NCBI GenBank assembly: GCA_031271045.1
Contig: JAISWO010000029.1
Location: 49,034 to 113,033 of the forward strand
Reading direction: 5' to 3'
DNA from: Tannerellaceae bacterium
Lineage (GTDB): Bacteria > Bacteroidota > Bacteroidia > Bacteroidales > Tannerellaceae
DNA: 64,000 nt
Shown here: positions 30,701 to 38,404 of the stretch, one piece after another
Position numbering within the stretch: the stretch's first letter is position 1
How the letters are laid out: the number at the start of each line of letters is the position of its first letter
Program-made: the position numbers and the translations under genes
Notes under the pieces: generated by a model
Databases searched by the model: none
What the model saw: the letters and a program-made list of their open reading frames with translations, nothing else
Told to the model about the DNA's origin: nothing

Positions 30701-32737
30701 ACGACGACGTCGGCGAAGGTCTACATCTACGTGCTCGAAAGCGCGACAGGCGGATTCTCGGCCTGCAACAACAGCACGACGACCGTCACACTGGCGCATA
30801 AGCCGCTGGGCTCACCGGGCGTACAGTTCAGTTGGTTCGACGAAGACGGAGAGACGCCAATGGGAACGGGCCTTTCGCGAACCATCCAGATGGGAGAGGC
30901 CGACTCTGTGTATATGATCCACCCAATTGTGAAAACAGGGCCTTACACTTCGGTGGACTTCCCCAACGGCAAACTGACCGTAACCTTAGTCAATCCCCTC
31001 GAGACGGCGACGATGCGGTGGACCGGACTGGTCGACCGCAACTGGAAGAATCCGGGTAACTGGGTCGAGGTCAAGGCCTCCTATGAATCGCCGGCCAGAT
31101 TTGCGCCTACGATCTGCGTCGACGTGATCATTCCCTCCGGGGCGACGAATTATCCGGAACTCTCCGACACGGTACAGTGCAAGGCCATCGTCATGCAAGA
31201 CCGGGCCATGCTCAAGAATCCGCACGTGCTTAAGTACAGCAAAGCCGCCGTCGAAATCAAGCTGACGACCGTCGAAAGGGACCGATTCATCATGTGGTCG
31301 GCGCCGCTGAAGAATATGTGGTCGGGCGACTACTTTGTGACCCGGCGAAGCGACGGCAAACCCAATTGGGGAGATACCTACATGATGTTCTTCCAGATGA
31401 AGAACCCCGATTATGCATCCGCGGTCGATTCGGTCTACACCATGACGGCGACTACCGGCCGGCCGAATACCACGCTGGGGCTGGGCAAATCGTTCAACTT
31501 CCGCCTGACGGCCACGGCGCTCAACCGGGATTCGATCTTCTCCTTCCCGCGAACCGAAACTCAATACATCGACGACAATAACACCAGTTACAATGTTGAC
31601 AGGGCAAACAGCAACCGCTTCGTCACCGACGGCGTCCAGGTTGCCGCCGATAAAACGTTTGAGTTCACCGTCCTCAATACGGCCGGAACGGGCGTCTACC
31701 CGCGCATCATACAAGTCGCCAATCCATACCTGGCCTGGCTCGACGTTAGCAAATTCCTTGCCGGCAACAGCACGGTGCTCGAGACCAACGGCTATGTTGC
31801 CTGGAACGGCGACATCAATTCCGACCTGGTGTCGTTCTATACCGGATCCCTGCAAAACCAGTTGCGATACTGGATACCGACCGACAAGCAGTCCATCACA
31901 GGCGTGCCGACCGGTATGATCCCGCCCCTGAAGTCCTTCTTTGTGATACGCAAAAGCGGAACACAGGCGCAAACGAATGTCTTGAAGATGTCGGCTGCCT
32001 GGACCACCACCTACGAGGGCGTGACGAATCCTTACAGCCTGAGGGCGGCAACGGAAGAGACGGCTATGCTGCGCATCAAGGCAACACAGGGAAGCAAGAA
32101 CAGCTCGGCAATCCTGCATTACAATCCCGAAGCGCATGCTTACTACGATGGCAAGGAAGATGTCACACGGCTTTTCTACGACGAAATACCCCTGGCTGTC
32201 TATTTCCTGACGCCCTGGAAAGATGCCCTGGCGATTTATTCCGATGCCGATTTCTCGACTCGTAATACAAACCTCGGACTGCGCGTGCGCGATGCGGGGG
32301 AAGTGACGCTGGAATTTTCGGGTATGGAGACTTTCGGGCACGATGTGTGGTTGGTCGACAAGGTGGCCGGTAAGGAAGTGAACCTGCAACAGGAGAACTC
32401 CTACGCCTTCACCGTCGTCAAGGCCGGCCGCGACGCTCTCGAACTGAACGATCGCTTCACTATCCGCTCACGATTCACCGGCAACGGACTGATCACCGGC
32501 AACGAACCCTCGCCCGCCGTCCTGCCTCAGTGGAACGTCTCCGCTCAGGATCGTTACATACGGATCCAATCCTCCTCGACAATCAGTCAATTGTTCATAT
32601 ACGATGTAATGGGCGCCCTGGTCTATCGTGCGAACGCCCCCTTCAATCATTTCCGCGTTCCTGTAAGCCAGGGCCTCTACATCGTCAAAGCGCTTCTCGA
32701 CAATGAATACAAAGTAGAGAAAGTGTTTGTGAAATAA
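27788..32737 (+). CDS. Large (1649 aa) surface protein with FG-GAP/VCBS-like repeats and T9SS type A C-terminal sorting domain
   Basis: Repeated DLDHDGYPEV, DLDGDGTPEVVV, DINGDGLPDVVT, DFDNDGKQEI, DIDNDASAEIVV; C-terminal ISQLFIYDVMGALVYRANAPFNHFRVPVSQGLYIVKALLDNEYKVEKVFVK. Confidence 0.82.
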   Translation: MRKLIHLKKILLSSVLFLSLSPFASGQMLRDAPGYLRTEDITACFTYMGAVNFTSGYRFRTQYSSATSNRMQGFSIPLVADLDHDGYPEVIGLGVPDNHTTNLHGDYTGIQIYNGRTGALYSKLTWPDPATGTYTHYGYHGSPAPMTLVDSDRDGIVELIMAFPNGGGNSDYHCTLMSYLLVPQKTNGVTTSYTMTRNLNWPSTPPKYNLGGNNNSSQIEYEKPLPTVVDLDGDGTPEVVVYNKVYNAKTGAPLMVFEYLNGPDAAHPTAHVGYDHEATLYDDYLGFNYVYDIDLDGIYDVVAGGKVYRITKPSGFNYTTITASGVGDGRTGVADINGDGLPDVVTVSRVSGSQVKTTVWNPGFFRMTEYGPSGVPILDGSGNFIRNATPYPYIMANVTFPLTHGNVTGSNSYVFIGDIDGRPQTGGDGKIHRLPEIAILAGKYTYGGLVRHPNIANISTADGGISSATSGTTNGEGALVALTWDAAAAHATDNNVNNRLKLSFILEHNDRSDNTGFTMFDFDNDGKQEICYRDMETLRVIKAKQPYVPISYTHGANPDVILFKEDVRSYTGFEYPVIADIDNDASAEIVVMGQDQGGETQTRGYIYAVGATGDKFAPALPIWNQYMYDPFKIKADSVTTPIGPAVNRLDPVFTLRREIKDEQNQVIDIVDSFQLFNGTLQQVPYFTAQTPSSPEQKLKFEPIVYKTAAFVLDTKETNMSLRPKIVTVGANNYAEISIGNWDIAKTDVPATTPIAVYRNNVISQTTFVNKYSLNSASLLHETSPGSGTFAAPTTSFTGLAPGDTVRIRIPVPDANDVYWVRLADDSGGDPWVWRFGLDADPLGTESNPVLGIGVGRRQYRDCDWKDQSTRVSKYQSFDDAATVQEFHSIKISILDNDYLPDVAPNDFYDGLVITDDSISLQPQAGYLTYSGTGHNAAITYHHDARNVLTTGIDSFEYTFTFRNPEYNPVQNTTTSAKVYIYVLESATGGFSACNNSTTTVTLAHKPLGSPGVQFSWFDEDGETPMGTGLSRTIQMGEADSVYMIHPIVKTGPYTSVDFPNGKLTVTLVNPLETATMRWTGLVDRNWKNPGNWVEVKASYESPARFAPTICVDVIIPSGATNYPELSDTVQCKAIVMQDRAMLKNPHVLKYSKAAVEIKLTTVERDRFIMWSAPLKNMWSGDYFVTRRSDGKPNWGDTYMMFFQMKNPDYASAVDSVYTMTATTGRPNTTLGLGKSFNFRLTATALNRDSIFSFPRTETQYIDDNNTSYNVDRANSNRFVTDGVQVAADKTFEFTVLNTAGTGVYPRIIQVANPYLAWLDVSKFLAGNSTVLETNGYVAWNGDINSDLVSFYTGSLQNQLRYWIPTDKQSITGVPTGMIPPLKSFFVIRKSGTQAQTNVLKMSAAWTTTYEGVTNPYSLRAATEETAMLRIKATQGSKNSSAILHYNPEAHAYYDGKEDVTRLFYDEIPLAVYFLTPWKDALAIYSDADFSTRNTNLGLRVRDAGEVTLEFSGMETFGHDVWLVDKVAGKEVNLQQENSYAFTVVKAGRDALELNDRFTIRSRFTGNGLITGNEPSPAVLPQWNVSAQDRYIRIQSSSTISQLFIYDVMGALVYRANAPFNHFRVPVSQGLYIVKALLDNEYKVEKVFVK

Positions 32738-32778
32738 GAAAGAAAGAAATTTCCCCGACAGGGAGACCCCATGCTCCG

Positions 32779-32849
32779 AAATGACGAGTAACAAGTACCG
32801 GAATTTATGTAGTTAATAATGTTCGCCGGCCAACTTGTACTCGTCATTT
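32779..32849. other. Long imperfect inverted repeat
   Basis: AAATGACGAGTAACAAGT (32779-32796) pairs with ACTTGTACTCGTCATTT (32833-32849) with one bulge. Confidence 0.7.
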
Positions 32850-32970
32850 GTCGTTTTCCCGCCTCCCCTTCCCCTACCCTTCCCCGGCCTCTCTCCCCTC
32901 CGTTTCCCGTTTGTTCGTTACAAAGCCGTCGCCACCCCCACCCATTTCTTCGCAAAAATCTTCCCTGCCA

Positions 32971-33008
32971 CCTTTGGAAAAGCTTATTTTGTCACAGCAC
33001 ATTTCAAC
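32971..33008. repeat. Solitary unit related to the 42-bp arrays at 36.6-37.2 kb
   Basis: cctttggaaaagcttattttgtcacagcacatttcaac versus junction unit ctttggaaaagcctaatttatcgtagcacacttttcaac. Confidence 0.75.
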
Positions 33009-33037
33009 GGATTTAAACCATGACCATTGTTTCTTTA

Positions 33038-33607
33038 TCAGTCGTTGAATTTTTGTCCCTTTATCTCTTTAATAAAGTCAATGAGCACAATATTCTTAGC
33101 CTTATAGTCAATAAGTAGTTTCCTAATTCTATCAACTTTCCCCTTGAAAGTTTTATCTTGACTCTCTTTTATATAAGAACCGTCCATAGGGAAAAACAAA
33201 TTTTTAGCAAGTTCTATTATCTCCAGATCATTTGCGCCAGCTGTAACTGTAACATAATCAATATAATTGTTAATTGCTTGTTTATAATCTTTTATTCTTG
33301 TCTTTCTTGATAGATGATTGATTATTCTTTGTTGAAGATAAAAAGCCATTATGCCAAAAACAAATCCAAGTAATGCGCCTAAAATAACTCCTGCATATTT
33401 TTCGTTCCATGTTTCTTTCTTTTCAGACATTGTGTCTTCAACTTTCAAGATGACATATTTATCTTTTATCAAACATCCATTCTCTACAAGGGTATCCATA
33501 TTACAGGCGTTATTGTTAAATGTAGCATTAACTATTACACTGTCATTTGAAGTGGCATTACACTCAAAAAGACAAAGACAGGTGACAAATAATACCCTGA
33601 GTATCAT
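33038..33607 (-). CDS. Hypothetical single-TM protein, second gene of operon with P-loop NTPase
   Basis: N-terminal hydrophobic signal-like segment, TM YAGVILGALLGFVFGIMAFYL, cytosolic-looking charged C-terminus; starts 6 bp after the NTPase stop. Confidence 0.7.
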   Translation of the reverse strand: MILRVLFVTCLCLFECNATSNDSVIVNATFNNNACNMDTLVENGCLIKDKYVILKVEDTMSEKKETWNEKYAGVILGALLGFVFGIMAFYLQQRIINHLSRKTRIKDYKQAINNYIDYVTVTAGANDLEIIELAKNLFFPMDGSYIKESQDKTFKGKVDRIRKLLIDYKAKNIVLIDFIKEIKGQKFND

Positions 33608-33613
33608 AAACTA

Positions 33614-35737
33614 TTAAATATTAAATATTGATTGAATTTTAGTTTCTATTTTCGCCCTCTCATCATCTATCCCTGCAAAATATGCCTCAATATTTGAAGT
33701 AAATGCCGAAATGGTTCCTCCAGAATTTATTGCTTTTAATTCGCCTTTAATATTTTTGATTATGTCTTCCATATTCGGCAATTCAATTTTAAGCATATCT
33801 AAGTTATCATAGACATCACTATATTTATTCTTTTCGTACTCTAATGCTGTTTTCAATAATGTCAAAAAATAAATAACAGATCGTCCTTTTTCTTTTATTA
33901 ATTTTCTTGCTGTACTTGAATATTCTTCTCCCTGAAATAAGAGATATGAATACCCTATGGATTGGTTTAATTTATAAAAATCAGCTTGATGCAGTATGTC
34001 GGGAAGGGGCAATAAATTATCATCAATCATTAATTGTAGATAATAAAACTTGAAAACCATTTCGTTTATAATGGTTGCCCCCTTTATTGATGTTTTTAGC
34101 GTTAGTTTATCGCTTTCATCTCTGATATATGTTTTTTTTACCTCTATAATGTTAGATTGATTTGAATCAGTTAGAGTTTTCAATATCATATCTATATATT
34201 TTTTCTCGTATATTTTATCTTTTCCTGTTGTGCTAAAAGTATCATAAATATCTTCAATAGTAGTTTCTATATTTTTAGATGTTCGTATATCTATAAATTT
34301 AATAATGAAATACTTTAGCCAATATGTGATTGGTTTAAAATGTTCGGCATTATAATTCATAAAAACATTAGTAATGACTGAACGATGGTCAGAATATAGT
34401 TGATATCCATGTAAAATAAAAGCCATTAACCCCACCGGTTCATTTTTTAAAAATCGGGCTGTATTAAAATAAGATATGTAACTGTAATTATTTAGATACT
34501 CCATCATCTCTCTCAATCCAAAATTAGTTAAACGTTGGATTGTAGCAATGAGATTGATACTCCTTTCCGTTTCCCCTGTATTAGGTTCTAAATAGTTAGC
34601 AATCTTTGTAATATGTTCTTTTATTTTTCCTTTTTTTTCATCATCGTATTGTGTATCTATTAAATCATTAAGCATTGTGAATCTTTTCGACAATATATCG
34701 TCCCATTTGTACTCTTTTATTATATAAGGATCACAAGTTGTATAAACATTAACGTGCGAAGTCCCCACCCCCATGTTTTTTGATTTTATGTACTCAAATG
34801 TATCTTTTCTCATCACGAATAACATATTTGCATATAATGAATCAAAGTATTCATCGAGATTTTTCACAAAAAACTTCACCAAATCGTCAATTTGTTTAGT
34901 TACTTCTCTGTTTTCTTCAATATCAAAAAAGTTGAGTTTTGATTTGTGATAAATAAAATCAATATTGTCTATCAATAATGCTAATTTCATATCATGCTTA
35001 TCATGTATATATGTGATAATTCTACTAAAATTGCTTTTTCGCTCTTCTTTAGAATTTTTATCTATGCGCTCTAATGTGTCAATATAGCTGTTCAAAGTCC
35101 TATCATTTGTCAATAACTGATCAAAATTCTTACGAACTATGGCTATAAACTTTACAATGATATAGCTTGCAATACTTTCAGTAGTTTCATTTTCTTGATT
35201 TTCAACATCAATTCTAATAAATATCAATTTGTCTTTATATTTAGAAAACTTTTTTGAAATCAAATAGTTGATAAAAGCAGTTTTGCCTACCCCAACATTT
35301 CCCAGCAGGAACGAAATCTTATTCTTATTTGCATTTTGTTTATCCAAAAACACATCTTCCATAAAAGCTTCTATACCAATTCTCTCAGGTGCTCCTTCTC
35401 TTTTAATATCAGCTTCATTGTAATATTGATTATAAAACTTTTTTGCTAATTCTGGATTTGTGTTTTTCTCATTATTATCATAATACGCCGCAGGATGTCC
35501 CTTGAACACATCTTTTATCAATTTTTCTGTACTTTTCAATATGTCTCCATCTTTCAATGGAGGACGCTCAATTGAAATAGTATGCTTGTTATCCTCTTCT
35601 CTTCTGTTAAACTGAAGATATTCACTTCTATTATCCATATTCATATTATTATTATTCATATTATCTATATTCAAATTTGTCGCACCTTTATTTGGTATCA
35701 CATGTGGCCTTTTGCCTACTTTACCCTTTTTCTTCAT
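33614..35737 (-). CDS. Large P-loop NTPase of unknown function (candidate defence-type ATPase)
   Basis: Walker A GNVGVGKT (FLLGNVGVGKTAFINYL), Walker B-like LALLIDNIDFIY, VMRKDTFEYI sensor-like region; low-complexity Asn-rich N-terminus. Confidence 0.75.
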   Translation of the reverse strand: MKKKGKVGKRPHVIPNKGATNLNIDNMNNNNMNMDNRSEYLQFNRREEDNKHTISIERPPLKDGDILKSTEKLIKDVFKGHPAAYYDNNEKNTNPELAKKFYNQYYNEADIKREGAPERIGIEAFMEDVFLDKQNANKNKISFLLGNVGVGKTAFINYLISKKFSKYKDKLIFIRIDVENQENETTESIASYIIVKFIAIVRKNFDQLLTNDRTLNSYIDTLERIDKNSKEERKSNFSRIITYIHDKHDMKLALLIDNIDFIYHKSKLNFFDIEENREVTKQIDDLVKFFVKNLDEYFDSLYANMLFVMRKDTFEYIKSKNMGVGTSHVNVYTTCDPYIIKEYKWDDILSKRFTMLNDLIDTQYDDEKKGKIKEHITKIANYLEPNTGETERSINLIATIQRLTNFGLREMMEYLNNYSYISYFNTARFLKNEPVGLMAFILHGYQLYSDHRSVITNVFMNYNAEHFKPITYWLKYFIIKFIDIRTSKNIETTIEDIYDTFSTTGKDKIYEKKYIDMILKTLTDSNQSNIIEVKKTYIRDESDKLTLKTSIKGATIINEMVFKFYYLQLMIDDNLLPLPDILHQADFYKLNQSIGYSYLLFQGEEYSSTARKLIKEKGRSVIYFLTLLKTALEYEKNKYSDVYDNLDMLKIELPNMEDIIKNIKGELKAINSGGTISAFTSNIEAYFAGIDDERAKIETKIQSIFNI

Positions 35738-35833
35738 ACATTCTCAAAAATTACGTATAACATATTGATTTATATTTTTTCTCCAAATCGTATATATATA
35801 GCCTAAAACGTATATACCTTTAGGGTAAAACGC

Positions 35834-36215
35834 TTATATCTTTTCGTATTTCAGATTTTTCTGCATTTCCTTAATGTCAATACCCGGTCTGAAAACGACC
35901 TTGCTGTCTTTGATTAACGAAGCGTTGAACTTCGCTTCGGTTTTCCGCGCCTTCGCTGCTTACGCTTACCTGAAACGCGCCGAAATCGCCCAAACGGACA
36001 AGCTTGCCTTCAGCGAGGTTTTGTACAAGCACTTCGGTCAATGCCACCAATACCGCCTGCGTATCGGCAGGGCTAACAGTGCTTCGCGCCGCAATTTCTT
36101 TGCCCAACGCGCGCAATGTCGTGTCGCCCGCACTTTTCGCATTGGCGCACCATTTCTTTTGTTGCTGGGGTTGCAACGGATTTCCCCTTTCGCTTACAGT
36201 GTATCTTACTGCCAT
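35834..36215 (-). pseudogene. HU-like DNA-binding protein gene, frameshifted
   Basis: LSKEIA-like N-terminus through GDFGAFQVSVSSEGAE, then the frame shifts at the A4 run (+ strand TTTT 35941-35944); the other frame continues EAKFNASLIKDSKVVFRPGIDIKEMQKNLKYEKI*. Confidence 0.82.
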
Positions 36216-36295
36216 AGCTCTAATTTTTTAAGAATGAAACATCTAAAATTTGAAAGTGTAAAAGTACGAAAAGATTTGGATTATTCGCAAAAAAT

Positions 36296-36606
36296 ATTAC
36301 GTATGGAATTTTTCGGGTTGAAACGCCCGCCCAATGCCTTTAATTGGTCTTTGGGTGCGGTATCCGTAATAATCCGTCATGGAATCACTTTCATCTTCGT
36401 GCAGTTCCGCCACGATTACCGCCTTTGCATTTTCGGGAATTAGTGTTTTCAGCCGTTCCCGTCCATGGCTCGTAACCGGTCGTCGCGTTCCTGCTCTTTT
36501 TGCCGCGCCTCCTGTTCTTCCCGTGCTTTGTACTCCGCCTCGCTGTAAAGTGCAAAAAGCTCGAAAGCATCCATAAATTGGAGGTTTTCATCATCGTAGT
36601 AACAAT
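36296..36606 (-). pseudogene. Decayed Bacteroidales mobile-element 'fusion protein'-like gene
   Basis: Frame fragments DENLQFMDAFELFALYSEAEYKAREEQEARQKEQERDDRLRAMDGNG*, RLKTLIPENAKAVIVAELHEDESDSMTDYYGYRTQ, KDQLKALGGRFNPKNSI lie in different frames. Confidence 0.65.
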
Positions 36607-36936
36607 TATACTTTCTTTGGAAAAGCCTAATTTGTCACAGAACATAATTATACTTTCTTTGGAAAAGCCTAATTTATCGTAGCACATAGTTGTACTTTCT
36701 TTGGAAAAACTTAATTTGTCGCAGAACATAATTGGGCTTTCTTTGGAAAAACTTAATTTGTCGCAGCACATAGTTGTGCTTTCTTTGGAAAAACTTAATT
36801 TGTCGCAGAACATAATTGTACTTTCTTTGGAAAGGCTTAATTTGTCGCAGCACATAGTTGTACTTTCTTTGGAAAAGCTTAATTTATCGCAGAACATAAT
36901 TATACTTTCTTTGGAAAAGCCTAATTTATCGTAGCA
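36605..36936. repeat. 42-bp tandem repeat array, 8 units (array C), alternating A/B unit types
   Basis: CTTTCTTTGG at 36611, 36653, 36695, 36737, 36779, 36821, 36863, 36905; units alternate GAACATAATT / GCACATAGTT. Confidence 0.95.
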
Positions 36937-37160
36937 CACTTTTCAACTACTCTCAGAAGACCTCTATTTGTCATAGCACACTTTTCAACTACTCTCAGAA
37001 GAGCTCTGTTTGTCGTAGCACACTTTTCAACTACCTTGAGAAGAGCTCTGTTTGCCGTAGCACACTTTTCAACTACTCTGAGAAGAGCTCTGTTTGTCGT
37101 GGCACACTTTTCAACTACCTTGAGAAGGGCTCTGTTTAGAGTAGCACATTTTTCAGCCAT
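36937..37160. repeat. 42-bp tandem repeat array, about 6 units (array D), in phase with array C
   Basis: CACTTTTCAAC (last copy CATTTTTCAGC) at 36937, 36979, 37021, 37063, 37105, 37147; shared core TTTGTCGTAGCACA. Confidence 0.95.
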
Positions 37161-37423
37161 GGCAAAGGTGTTACGTTGGCGATAAGTTTTCTAAAAAGCA
37201 ACGAAAACAGGAAGGAACGGAAGGGCGGAAACAAATCAGGTGAGCTTGTTCTTCGCCTCCGTAACGGCGGTTCAACCGGATCTTTCAAAAGAACACCTCG
37301 CCCGCCCCCCGTCGCAAACCGGAGTTCCGTTGCCGGAGAAAAAGAAATGACCGGAACGCTTTCCTGAATTGAAATAAATGCCCTATATTAGCCGCCGCAA
37401 TTTTTAATTACTAAGCAGATAGA

Positions 37424-38371
37424 ATGAAAGTAATAGATTTTAATACTATAAAAAAGCTAAGTATATCTCCTGTACAATGTGTGAAATGGGTAGAAGAGGC
37501 GTGCAGGGCGAAATACGAGGCTAAGTTGCCGCCCAAAATCAGCATCAAATTAGATGGACAGGTATTTTTCAACACCATGCCTGTCTACCTGCCCGGCAAA
37601 GAACGATTCGGCGTGAAAGTCGTCTCCCGCTATCCCGGACGGACGCCCTCCTTGCAGGCCGACATCCTCCTGTTCGATACGCAAAGCGGTCAAACGCTCG
37701 CGCTGATGGATGGAAGCTGGATCACCGCTATGCGTACCGGCGCCGTGGCCGCCCTCGCCATCCGGACGCTGCAAACGCCCGCGGCGCGCGAATACGCCTT
37801 CCTGGGGCTCGGAAATACGGCCCGGGCCACGCTCCTGTGCCTGCTCGCGATCGCAGCAGACACGCCACTCCACATCCGCCTGCTGGCCTACAAGGGGCAG
37901 GAAAATGCGTTCCGCGAACGCTTCGCCGCCTGTCCGCAACTGACGTTCTCCGTCTACCACTCGGCCGGAGAACTGATCCGGGGAGCCGACGTTGTCGTCT
38001 CCTGCGTAACGGCCGCATCGGAAGTTTTCGCCCCCGACGAGGTTTTCAAGGAAGGTGTCTTAGTCGTGCCGGTGCATACGCGCGGCTTCCAGAACTGCGA
38101 CCTGTTCTTCGACAAAGTCTATGCCGACGATACGAACCACGTGAAGGATTTCCGCTATTTCGACCGCTTCCGCCGCTTCGACGAGTTCCATAACATCCTG
38201 CTGGGCGCCAACAAAGGCCGCGAAAGCAAGCTCGAACGTATCCTGGCCTACAACATCGGCATCGCCCTGCACGACATCTATTTCGCCGCCGAAATATTCG
38301 CCCTCGCAGAACAACTGGCCGACCCCGCAGAGATACAAACGACAACAACAACCGATAAATTCTGGGTCTGA
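37424..38371 (+). CDS. Ornithine cyclodeaminase / mu-crystallin family protein
   Basis: GVKVVSRYPGRTPSLQADILLFDTQSGQTLALMDGSWITAMRTGAVAALAIRTL, FLGLGNTARATL. Confidence 0.88.
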   Translation: MKVIDFNTIKKLSISPVQCVKWVEEACRAKYEAKLPPKISIKLDGQVFFNTMPVYLPGKERFGVKVVSRYPGRTPSLQADILLFDTQSGQTLALMDGSWITAMRTGAVAALAIRTLQTPAAREYAFLGLGNTARATLLCLLAIAADTPLHIRLLAYKGQENAFRERFAACPQLTFSVYHSAGELIRGADVVVSCVTAASEVFAPDEVFKEGVLVVPVHTRGFQNCDLFFDKVYADDTNHVKDFRYFDRFRRFDEFHNILLGANKGRESKLERILAYNIGIALHDIYFAAEIFALAEQLADPAEIQTTTTTDKFWV

Positions 38372-38404
38372 TCACAAATAATAAACAACAAACAACATAC
38401 AGAT

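Noticed and set aside
30986-32389. 467-aa antisense ORF
   Set aside because: Lies entirely opposite the T9SS surface protein gene and has no recognisable family; GC-rich shadow ORF.
36391-36939. ORF of 182 aa (KLSFSKESTTMCCD repeats) as a repeat protein
   Set aside because: A by-product of a 42-bp (14-codon) period with no stop in one frame; its other end runs out of frame through the decayed gene.
36605-37160. Possible CRISPR array (regular 42-bp spacing)
   Set aside because: The 'spacers' are near-identical between units and no cas genes are nearby; it is a tandem repeat.
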